Origin: Fragilaria crotonensis
Taxonomy: Eukaryota > Bacillariophyta > Fragilariophyceae > Fragilariales > Fragilariaceae
Reading direction: 5' to 3'
Assembly (NCBI GenBank): GCA_022925895.1
Contig: JAKSYS010000003.1
Coordinates: forward strand, 248,001 to 312,000
DNA: 64,000 nt
Shown here piece by piece: positions 1 through 8,446 of this stretch. Each line of letters begins with the position of its first letter. Position 1 is the stretch's first letter. Position numbers and translations under genes: made by a program. The notes under the pieces were generated by a model, which was given only the letters and a program-made list of their open reading frames with translations, was not told where the DNA came from and ran no database searches.

Positions 1-44
1 TTTTTTTGGCGGGATGCGATTTTTTTCAATTCTTCGCGCCAGAA

Positions 45-532
45 ATGGGCGACAGTCAAATCCCCAAAAACACAAATTCTTGTCAAACTCAAATTGAGGT
101 TGACCAGAATTTGGTCATGATACCCAGAACCTCAAATTTCCGTTCACGTTCAAGTCTACGGACAAAAACATACCAGCTTCTTTCGAAACGCACAGAGCTC
201 TCAACACAAGAATCAGAAGTTTTTCACACTGCAATTCATCGCATCCTCTCATGCCTCCCAGGAAGAAGAGAGGCCGGGCTTCTCCCAAACGGAGCTGGAC
301 TCCTCCTTGATGTCATTGAAGAGATTCTACCCATTGGAATGGGAGAATGGGATGATGTTGAAAGGCAGCATCACAGTATGTACCCTGACCGTGATAGGAG
401 CCGAGATGCCTTGCGCCGAAAGTTTGCAAAGCTTTATCTTGAGAAGACTCAACTGGAGACCCAAACTGTCCTCCAGATGTGAGAAGAGCGAAGAGAATCT
501 ACGAATTGATTAAAAACAAGACAGACTGTTGA
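45..532 (+). pseudogene. DUF6818-domain protein, frameshifted remnant
   Basis: The DUF6818 signature is visible in the second half: a leucine-rich stretch with EEILPIGMGEWDDVERQH, then an RD..LRRKF..LY segment. In the original frame the protein ends soon after (stop near 482). In the next frame the conserved tail TGDPNCPPDVRRAKRIYE continues to a stop at 530-532, so one base has been lost near position 450. DUF6818 is a SANT/Myb-like DNA-binding type of domain found in large families in diatoms and oomycetes, often near transposases. The first ATG in the frame is at 45, but the frame is open to the window edge, so the 5' end could lie outside. It converges on, and slightly overlaps, the transposase remnant on the other strand. 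Domain call is from recognised motifs; role as the transposon's DNA-binding partner is inference. Confidence 0.6.
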
Positions 533-1242
533 CTGAATGGCCCGCATCCCCACTCGGCAGATTGCCGCATAGCAGTTGCTTCCTGTTCATTCTAACACCT
601 CTGGCAAACTCAGCAACATTATTGGCAGCAGGATCCTGTTGACTCCTAATAACTGCCTGATAAGTTCTGATATTTTCAATGCTGGGAATCCCGATGGCTG
701 AAAGTGGCTCATTTTTAAGAACCTCAACTAAAATTCGTCGACCGAACCGAAGGTAGAGGCTGACGGACGTTGCAGTCATCCCAAAGATAGTAATCTGCAG
801 CACCATACTTGAGCCCTTGTCCTGGTCCATGCAAGACACATACCAAGGCAGTCTGTTGCTTTCATCATCCTTGGTCGTCCTCCTCGGTTGATCACCTGAT
901 CATTGTGAATTGCAATGATTGAACCATCAGCGGAACCAAAGGTGAATGCGTATCATACAACTCACTCAACTTAGGCAACAACCAATTGAATACTTCAAAG
1001 GTTAAGCCTGTCAAGGTAATTAACGCCTGATCATTACCTGAGTTGAACAGCGTTTTCCACGCACTTTGAGAAGCGTCTTGAAGCGAAACACGAGGAATAC
1101 GACGTTGGCGCAATCGGCGCTGCAGTGACCCGAGATTCTTTAGGAACTTCTTCCGATACCTTGAATGGACTTGAAATGAATTCTTCTTGGTTTCTCTGCG
1201 GTAGAGAAGGAAGAGCAGCATCATGTCAATGTCATCCAGCAT
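510..1242 (-). pseudogene. PIF/Harbinger-like DDE transposase, internally deleted
   Basis: The N-terminal part (from 1242 down) carries SAWKTLFNSGNDQALITLTG and a following F..LLPK...LYD..SP segment, typical of diatom DDE_Tnp4/Harbinger-like transposases. After a frame change near 945 the GSADGSIIAIHNDQVINRGG region follows in another frame. A further frame change precedes MTATSVSLYLRFGRRILVEV. The sequence then passes to ATAMRQSAEWG, which belongs near the C-terminus of such transposases, without the intervening catalytic core, so most of the DDE domain has been deleted. It has at least three frame disruptions plus this deletion and cannot be active. No clear terminal inverted repeats were found. 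It is a plain DNA transposon relic; the DUF6818 gene beside it is probably its second ORF. Confidence 0.6.
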
Positions 1243-1507
1243 GGTGGAGATGAGGTACTAACAGCAGCGGAGCACAGGTGCGGTGGATTGTCTGGTGTTC
1301 TTGGATGGTAAAATTAATACTCGTGTTTCGAGTTTTAGGATTCTACGTATGATATCACACCATTTCCTCAAAACACTGTTTTTCATTTTACATGTGTTAG
1401 TGTAACATGTATTGCATGTCGTACACATGGAAAACATGACTTCAATACATGTACAACGGAAGAAATGGCTATTTGAGAATTTGAGGTTTTGGGATCGCTC
1501 CAGAACT

Positions 1508-2865
1508 AGGAAATATAATAACGCAGGATGTTACCGTAGCGTCCGGTATAGAATGTACGCACGCGAAAATCTACAGCAAGGCGTCACACAAGAGTGTCCA
1601 GTTTTATGGCAAGTGCGAAGTGCCCAGTAGCCAGTAGACCACATGAATTTATTTATGTTTATGTTCGTGGAACCACCTTCACACAGTAACCATGTCATGA
1701 TCACATATTGGACCACAAGTCAACTAGTTCTTATCTGTTTCAAGATTTTGAAACAGATCCAAGGTTGCAAAAGAATCTTGAAACTTTCTGCCTACTCAGA
1801 TTGTTCCTTAGTCCATTGCTTCGAAATTCCATGGTCTTCTTGTGATGACATCTGTGGCATCCGGACTCAGCTTATTGACCACATATTCAACCATAAGTCA
1901 ACCAATTCTTGTTCGTTTCCAAAATTTCAGACAGATCCAAGGTCACGACAGTACCTCGAAACTTCCTGCCAACTCAGATTTTTCCCAAGTCCGTTGCTTC
2001 GAAATTCCATTATCCACTCGTGACGACATCTATGGCATCCGGACTATGCACCTTCACCACATATTCAACCACAAGTCAATCAATTTTCGTCCGTTTCCAA
2101 AATTTCAAGCAGATCCAAAGTCACAAAAGTACCTCGAACCTTTTCTGTGTACTCAGATTTTGCCAAGTCTGTTGCTTTGAAATTCCATTATCCACTCGTG
2201 ACGACATTGCTGGCATCCGGACTCTGCACCTTGATCACATATTCAGCCACAAGTCAATCAATTTTCGTCCGTTTCATAAATTTCAAGCAGATCCAAGGTC
2301 GCGAAAGTACCTCGAAACTTTCTGTCTACTCAGATTCTGCCAAGTCCGTTGCTTTGAAATTCCATTCTCGTCAGTGCATTCGAGGCGTGAGATCTGTAAA
2401 GTAGTACAGTACTCAAGCACTGTGCTATTCCGGAACGGGCTCCCCTTCCGAGGATCCACCTGCCTCCTGTTCATGAATCAACTCCACAAGAGAGACAAGT
2501 ACAAATGACAGGTGCTGGTTCTTTGGCTGGTCCAGCATGGGAGGTAACCAGCCATCAGCATGATTGTCGAATGGAGTTGCTGGTACTGTTGCTGGTTTGC
2601 TAGCACTCAAAAGTACCACCGCGAGAGTGTCTTCGAGTAACGTTCTACTTAGGACAGAAGGTAACATTTCTGCACTATTTTTGAGTACCCACAGCGTTAC
2701 TGAAAAATCGAAAATACCATTAAATTCAGTAGGAATTACGCGTGAGAATACTGCTGTGGTCATAGGTGTATTTTAGATTTACGTAGAGCGTCTCGTGGCA
2801 CATAGTATCGGTCGCGGAAAATCTACTGCTGTAACGTTACTTTAGTAACATTTATGATCTAATAC
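1508..2865. repeat. Large tandem block, copy 1 (1,358 bp)
   Basis: This block is repeated almost base for base at 2876-4230; the two are separated by only 10 bp (gagagtaaca). It begins with aggaaatataataacgcagg and ends with tttatgatctaatac. It holds a 178-bp minisatellite (1702-2366) followed by about 500 bp of unique sequence. Open frames exist on both strands (for example 1909-2508 plus and 2425-2763 minus), but 178 is not a multiple of 3 and no protein family is recognisable, so I do not call them genes. Confidence 0.9.
1702..2366. repeat. 178-bp tandem minisatellite, about 3.7 monomers
   Basis: Monomers start at 1702, 1880, 2058 and 2236, an exact 178-bp spacing; each opens with cacatatt and contains a aagtcaa..a.ttc, cagatccaa, ctcagatt and aaattcca series. 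The last three monomers are much closer to each other than to the first, suggesting stepwise expansion. The fourth monomer is cut off after aaattccatt. The same array recurs in the next block at 3070-3731. Confidence 0.9.
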
Positions 2866-2875
2866 GAGAGTAACA

Positions 2876-4230
2876 AGGAAATATAATAACGCAGGATGTT
2901 ACCGTAGCGTCCGGTATAGAATGTACGCACGCGAAAATCTACAGCAAGGCGTCACACAAGAGTGTCCAGTTTTATGGCAAGTGCGAAGTGCCCAGTAGCC
3001 AGTAGACCACATGAATTTATTTATGTTTATGTTCGTGGAACCACCTTCACACAGTAACCATGTCATGATCACATATTGGACCACAAGTCAACTAGTTCTT
3101 ATCTGTTTCAAGATTTTGAAACAGATCCAAGGTTGCAAAAGAATCTTGAAACTTTCTGCCTACTCAGATTGTTCCTTAGTCCATTGCTTGAAATTCCATG
3201 GTCTTCTTGTGATGACATCTGTGGCATCCGGACTCAGCTTATTGACCACATATTCAACCATAAGTCAACCAATTCTTGTTCGTTTCAAAATTTCAGACAG
3301 ATCCAAGGTCACGACAGTACCTCGAAACTTCCTGCCAACTCAGATTTTCCCAAGTCCGTTGCTTCGAAATTCCATTATCCACTCGTGACGACATCTATGG
3401 CATCCGGACTATGCACCTTCACCACATATTCAACCACAAGTCAATCAATTTTCGTCCGTTTCCAAAATTTCAAGCAGATCCAAAGTCACAAAAGTACCTC
3501 GAACCTTTTCTGTGTACTCAGATTTTGCCAAGTCTGTTGCTTTGAAATTCCATTATCCACTCGTGACGACATTGCTGGCATCCGGACTCTGCACCTTGAT
3601 CACATATTCAGCCACAAGTCAATCAATTTTCGTCCGTTTCATAAATTTCAAGCAGATCCAAGGTCGCGAAAGTACCTCGAAACTTTCTGTCTACTCAGAT
3701 TCTGCCAAGTCCGTTGCTTTGAAATTCCATTCTCGTCAGTGCATTCGAGGCGTGAGATCTGTAAAGTAGTACAGTACTCAAGCACTGTGCTATTCCGGAA
3801 CGGGCTCCCCTTCCGAGGATCCACCTGCCTCCTGTTCATGAATCAACTCCACAAGAGAGACAAGTACAAATGACAGGTGCTGGTTCTTTGGCTGGTCCAG
3901 CATGGGAGGTAACCAGCCATCAGCATGATTGTCGAATGGAGTTGCTGGTACTGTTGCTGGTTTGCTAGCACTCAAAAGTACCACCGCGAGAGTGTCTTCG
4001 AGTAACGTTCTACTTAGGACAGAAGGTAACATTTCTGCACTATTTTTGAGTACCCACAGCGTTACTGAAAAATCGAAAATACCATTAAATTCAGTAGGAA
4101 TTACGCGTGAGAATACTGCTGTGGTCATAGGTGTATTTTAGATTTACGTAGAGCGTCTCGTGGCACATAGTATCGGTCGCGGAAAATCTACTGCTGTAAC
4201 GTTACTTTAGTAACATTTATGATCTAATAC
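2876..4230. repeat. Large tandem block, copy 2 (1,355 bp)
   Basis: This is a direct copy of 1508-2865. The only differences I found are three single-base losses, all inside the first two minisatellite monomers (near 3189, 3286 and 3347). The rest, including about 500 bp after the array, appears identical. Such identity means a very recent duplication, gene conversion or an assembly artefact. The three losses make a 265-codon frame (3076-3873) open through all four monomers, which is absent in copy 1; I treat this as accidental. Confidence 0.9.
3070..3731. repeat. 178-bp tandem minisatellite, second array
   Basis: Monomers start at 3070, 3247, 3423 and 3601. Spacings of 177, 176 and 178 reflect the three base losses relative to the first array. 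Otherwise it matches 1702-2366. Confidence 0.88.
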
Positions 4231-4605
4231 AGTAGTACAAGTACTCCAATCTCCAATACACTCGGAGGACAGAATTGTGGGGTATAGGGGTTCTACGTAG
4301 TACTCTACTAACGGAGGACAGAGTCGAAGGACCGCTATGCATACAGGTACCAGAGTGCCAGTACCGGGTACTGTATCATACATGTATCTTTCAGAGGATG
4401 GCTGATCTTCTTTTCGTCACTCTTGTATGTGCATCGATCTTTATTTAAGAGAGCGGGAGCGTTGAGCCAAAAAGTTGAAAAACCGTCTCACATTCTTGGT
4501 CCTGAGAGGTGCATCAGTGACCCACCCAAAGTTGTTTGAAAGGAGTCGAATATCTTCCTCAATCGCAGTGGTAACAGACCAGAGCTGCAACGGAACCTGG
4601 CGAAC
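4231..4605. repeat. GTAC-rich intergenic tract and 5' region
   Basis: Positions 4231-4390 are built of GTAC, TACT and AGTA words (agtagtacaagtactcc, ggtaccagagtgccagtacc). The remaining bases up to the ATG at 4606 are the presumed promoter and 5' UTR of the PT-rich protein. No gene seen. Confidence 0.6.
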
Positions 4606-6243
4606 ATGCTGCGACTGCTTGCATTGACGACAATTTTCTTGCCCACGAGTGGAGCGCGATCATGGACAACACTTATTGTAGACCCAGCTGGAGCACTGAC
4701 GAGTTATGACGGTGGGCGGAACCAGCAGCTCTTGAAAGAAGGCGACCCATATCTCACTCGAACAACAAATCGGCCAACTTGCACTCCAACTATTACTCCA
4801 GAACCCACATCATTCCCATCCGAACCTCGGCCGTCAATTCATCCAACTGTGGCTCCCACAGGGACCCCGTCGGTGCACGAGTCGAGTGTTCCATCCAATT
4901 CGCCGGCGCCAACCACGTCGATCATTCCTTCCATATCCCCCAAGCCAACTGGGACGCTTGCACCAAGTACACTAGAGCCCTCTTACCCTCCTGGATCTGT
5001 CCCGTCATCGGAACCGAGCAGAAGGGTAGACCACGACAATGGTAATGGGGGCTGTGCAATGAGCGAGGTCTTGTATGAAGTAATTTTGTACGACCAGTTT
5101 GGGGATGGTTGGAATGGCCTTTATCTTCGTATCGAGCGACTAGGGGACGATATGACTTCAGAAGTGGTTGAAACGCACCACTTGAACGGTTCGCAATACG
5201 TTCAAGCTAGGACCGTTTATTCCAGCAACGGAGCGTCGAGGACAACGTTTACCAAATTCAACAACAGTAGCTATCCAATGAAGAGTGAAGTCATTAAAGA
5301 CGAACAATCTCCAGGTGATGTGCTCTCCACGAATCCTGTCTTCCAAGATACGATGGTAACTGGTGATGTGGCGATTCGATACGCGTGTCTCCAGCCAGGA
5401 AGGTGTTACGAGGCAAACATCTTGGGAGGACGATGGGCTGATGAAATCAGTTGGGAAATTCGTAAGAGCACGTTCGCGAAGTCTTCCCAGACAAGTAGAA
5501 ATTACAAACCCATCGTCAACGGTGGGGCTCCAAGCAACTGTACCTTTGCTGTGCCGGGCGATAGGGGTGCTCTCCCGAAGATGTTCTGCCCATCCGAGTG
5601 TCACATGGCAGGACTGGATCCTCTCCAGACTACAGGACCATCAGCGACACCTATGACGCCGATTCCTACATCGACACCCGTTACAGCGCCGCCCGTGGTG
5701 GCAAAAGACCTAATGAAATCTGCCACAATATTGGTAGACTTGAACGCTCCGTCAATATCAATGACGCCATCATATACGCCAACTTCCGTTCCAACATTTG
5801 ATCCGTCGGCATCGCCCACGCAAATTCCATCTCAAGACCCGACTTCACTGCCATCATTTCTTCCCACCGTCCTTCCTTCTTCATTACCCAGCATTGTTCC
5901 TTCCAAGATACCGTCCGATTTTCCAAGCAACGACGAAAGTGACATTCCAACTGTACTACCAAGCACGCCGCCGTCCCTTCTACCGACGCTATCCCTTTCA
6001 CCAACATTGTCACCTTCATCCACTCCAACAGAATGGACAGACGCGTACAAGACGGTAACGAGGCCTCCAAACTCACCGGGACACAACGCGGAATCACCAG
6101 AATCAGGACGCCAAGGTGATGACCATCCACCGGAGCGAGACGGCGTTACCGGTAGTCAGGGTGACGGTGATAATACAAGTCCAGTCAAAGAAACGGTATA
6201 TAACGGGGGCACGGAACGAGACAGTCTTAGACTTAGAATTTAG
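4606..6243 (+). CDS. Secreted Pro/Thr/Ser-rich protein with FGDGWNG domain
   Basis: The single-exon protein has 545 residues. Residues 1-18 form a signal peptide, so it is probably secreted or wall/membrane associated. Residues 57-140 are a PT/PS-rich linker (repeated P-T-x-x-P and S-x-P words). Residues 150-340 form a cysteine-containing globular region with YDQFGDGWNG at 162-171 and CLQPGRCYEANILGG near 261-275. Residues 345-475 are a second PT/PS-rich stretch. The tail is hydrophilic and has no membrane anchor. FGDGWNG modules next to PT-rich linkers are common in diatom extracellular proteins of unknown function; frustule or adhesion roles have been proposed for some, but nothing here proves one. 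The ATG at 4606 opens the signal peptide directly. Confidence 0.8.
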   Translation: MLRLLALTTIFLPTSGARSWTTLIVDPAGALTSYDGGRNQQLLKEGDPYLTRTTNRPTCTPTITPEPTSFPSEPRPSIHPTVAPTGTPSVHESSVPSNSPAPTTSIIPSISPKPTGTLAPSTLEPSYPPGSVPSSEPSRRVDHDNGNGGCAMSEVLYEVILYDQFGDGWNGLYLRIERLGDDMTSEVVETHHLNGSQYVQARTVYSSNGASRTTFTKFNNSSYPMKSEVIKDEQSPGDVLSTNPVFQDTMVTGDVAIRYACLQPGRCYEANILGGRWADEISWEIRKSTFAKSSQTSRNYKPIVNGGAPSNCTFAVPGDRGALPKMFCPSECHMAGLDPLQTTGPSATPMTPIPTSTPVTAPPVVAKDLMKSATILVDLNAPSISMTPSYTPTSVPTFDPSASPTQIPSQDPTSLPSFLPTVLPSSLPSIVPSKIPSDFPSNDESDIPTVLPSTPPSLLPTLSLSPTLSPSSTPTEWTDAYKTVTRPPNSPGHNAESPESGRQGDDHPPERDGVTGSQGDGDNTSPVKETVYNGGTERDSLRLRI

Positions 6244-6639
6244 ACTAAAGCGATGTTGTGACTACCACTAGATAAGTTCTAGTGATGTTGGAATCGATGT
6301 GTAGCTATATGAATGTACCAGGTGATGGTCGGCTCACGATCGCAGTGCATCGATTGATAATGTAACGGCTTCACTGTTATCACTATGATAGAAGAATTCA
6401 TTTGAGTTATGTCATAGGGTGTGGTCAATAGCACTGGAGTACTATAACAGTGCAGAATGCAGGTACTGTAACACCAAATACCAGCAGTACCAGGTACCTT
6501 TATACAGTAATTACTCCGTACTTCCGTACTATTGGACCGTACGGCTAGCATGCATACGTGCCGAATAAACGCGTTGATCCTTGCCACAAACCATTTTTAC
6601 TCTTCATCAGGCATGGACCGCGAACTGACGCTCTAACCG
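6244..6639. other. Intergenic region, partly GTAC-rich
   Basis: The 3' flank of the PT-rich protein is followed by a GTAC/TAC-rich stretch at about 6430-6545 (ggagtactataacagtg, ggtacc, agtaccaggtacc). I see no gene, tRNA or clear terminator in it. Confidence 0.5.
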
Positions 6640-7449
6640 ATGGTGAAAGTGCTCGTTGTGGTCCTCGCAACGATCCAACAAGCATTAACGTTTCGCTGCA
6701 GAAGTTCTAACCGAATCTATCACCTACCTTTCCTGAAAATGCGGGAGAGGGATGCCAACGAGGAGCAAGAGTACATCACGATCTTAGGCATTGGATCGCT
6801 CCTGTCGGAACGCTCTTCGCGAATGACATTTCCTCATCTCCAGAATTTCCGACTGGGTCGCGTGTCCAACTATCGTCGCGTCTTTGGCCACCCTGCATCA
6901 ATTTTCTTTCAACGTGGTATTGCCAACAAAGAGACGTTGGAGATGTCTTCGCTTTCAGCGGAGTATGTCGAGGATGAAAACGCAACATTTGTCTGTACAA
7001 TCTTTGATGTGCCTAACACTGACATGATGGAGGATGGCATCCCGAGCATGGCTTTCCTTGAGAGGGAGGAGGAGTTTGATATCATCACGGTCCCCTACAT
7101 TGATTTGAATGATGGGCAAGAAAAACAAGGAGGCATCTTGTGCACTAGATCCTCAGACGAGGCATATGTTGCCCGCTGGGGAATTGAACGCTTTACCAAA
7201 AATTATGGTCAGTATGGCGTCAATTCTATCTGGGGATGGGCACCAGAATCGGGGCTGCTTCCTTGCGCCACATATCTTCGGCATTGTGTATTGGCTGCGA
7301 AAGCCAACGGACTTGAATGCTACGATAGCTTCCTGGACGAGACGTTTCTGGCCGATCGCAGAACCACGATTCGGTCCTATCTTGCGTCAAAACCTCAGAT
7401 AATGACGATTGAACCACCTCCTGAGCTTGCGCTCCGATACGGTGGATAA
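6640..7449 (+). CDS. Gamma-glutamylcyclotransferase-like conserved protein
   Basis: The protein has 269 residues. A hydrophobic N-terminus (residues 1-18) could be a signal or targeting peptide. The core starts with ITILGIGSLLSERSS (about 46-60), which resembles the substrate-binding GSLL loop of the GGCT fold, followed by a GRVSNYRRVFGHPASIFF segment (about 72-90). Conserved proteins of this kind are found in diatoms and other algae without experimentally known function. If the GGCT relation holds, the role would be cleavage or recognition of a gamma-glutamyl group; I cannot point to the catalytic Glu with certainty. Start is the first ATG of the frame. Confidence 0.55.
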   Translation: MVKVLVVVLATIQQALTFRCRSSNRIYHLPFLKMRERDANEEQEYITILGIGSLLSERSSRMTFPHLQNFRLGRVSNYRRVFGHPASIFFQRGIANKETLEMSSLSAEYVEDENATFVCTIFDVPNTDMMEDGIPSMAFLEREEEFDIITVPYIDLNDGQEKQGGILCTRSSDEAYVARWGIERFTKNYGQYGVNSIWGWAPESGLLPCATYLRHCVLAAKANGLECYDSFLDETFLADRRTTIRSYLASKPQIMTIEPPPELALRYGG

Positions 7450-8080
7450 TTGCATTGAATCGTGCTTCAAACCAACCAGTTGTCGCTAGTTTGTTTGGCT
7501 GCCAATGCCTTTGAAGCATTTTAGAGTTCACAGGTTTGGTCGTCGTACTTTTGAGACATTCGGTCGGAGAGCGCAGCACCTACCACAACTATTTACTGGA
7601 ATCTGAATTGTTCTCTTTCGACCTCAATGGTGAAGGCTTGGGCTGGAATACTTGGTGAAGCTATGTCTATGTTAAAGTGAGACTTCACAACGTCTTCGAC
7701 AGTAATCTACTAGCTAGAGTAGTACTCCGAGTACGGTAGTAAGTACTCGGAGCAGTGGGGTTTCACAGGAATTGCGTAAACGGACACAACGTAGTACTGT
7801 AGTACTCTTTTAACGTTGGTACAGTGGTACAGTAGTACTGTATAGACTTCCGAATTGGCAACTTCACCCTCTCTCATTTTTGTCGAGTATGTCATACCGT
7901 CATACCACTTCTTGTACTACTACTACTAGTACCTGGTACTTCAGTACTCCGAGTACAAGTTACCAGGTACCACTCTGCTCAACTCTCAAAACAAAGGAGC
8001 GAGTGTGGGAGGTGGGAATACCCCTTTCCTTTTCGTAGGCGGTACATTGTACCGTCCTACTCCAGTAATCCCAGTAGAGA
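7450..8080. other. Intergenic region with GTAC-rich inverted repeats
   Basis: Positions 7706-7980 carry dense GTAC strings, including the imperfect inverted pair ctccgagtacggtagtaagtactcggag and several ggtac/gtacc pairs able to fold. No coding region is supported; short ORFs here fit no family. Confidence 0.55.
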
Positions 8081-8238
8081 TCCGATTAGGTTTCACCAAT
8101 TTGACGTCAGCGCGTACCAATCAGGATGCTCTCAGTATGTTACTGTCGTACTGTAGTACTGTATGTCAGTACGCTGAACGTGAAGACATCAGTACTGTGA
8201 CGTGGGCGCTGACGTCAAATTGGTGAAACCTAATCGGA
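8081..8238. mobile_element. Foldback/MITE-like element, perfect 33-bp terminal inverted repeats
   Basis: Bases 8081-8113 (starting tccgattaggtttcaccaat) are repeated exactly in inverse at 8206-8238, around a 92-bp GTAC-rich centre with no ORF. Each arm contains the perfect palindrome TGACGTCA (8102-8109 and 8210-8217), the core bZIP/CRE site. Clear target-site duplications are not visible. It may be a non-autonomous DNA transposon or a structural inverted repeat. It lies 65 bp upstream of the copia 5' LTR. Confidence 0.65.
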
Positions 8239-8302
8239 CTATGCATAGGGGTCTACAAGAAGTTGTAGTTTTGTTCATTTTGTTTCCGAGCGACAGCCTT
8301 CA

Positions 8303-8446
8303 TGATTTATTGTATGCGTTGTACGGTACACGACTGTACAGTATGCGGTACAATAGCTCGATCTCACAACTTGACCTATCCCATGATCTATACCCGTTAC
8401 TAGCATATCGTTGCACCGTCTCCCTTAGCACGTCTACTTTTACTCA
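8303..8446 (+). repeat. 5' LTR of copia fossil 1
   Basis: The 144-bp repeat starts tgatttattgtatgcg and ends ttttactca. It is identical to 14209-14352 over its full length and contains GTAC-rich and TATA-poor sequence. Confidence 0.85.

Noticed and set aside
2425-2763. 112-codon minus-strand frame, present in both large blocks (also 3790-4128)
   Set aside because: No start context, no family, and duplicated only because the block is; a plus-strand frame overlaps it equally well.
3076-3873. 265-codon frame across the second minisatellite
   Set aside because: The repeat period is not a multiple of 3, the frame is closed in the twin block, and the peptide fits no family; its length follows from three base losses.
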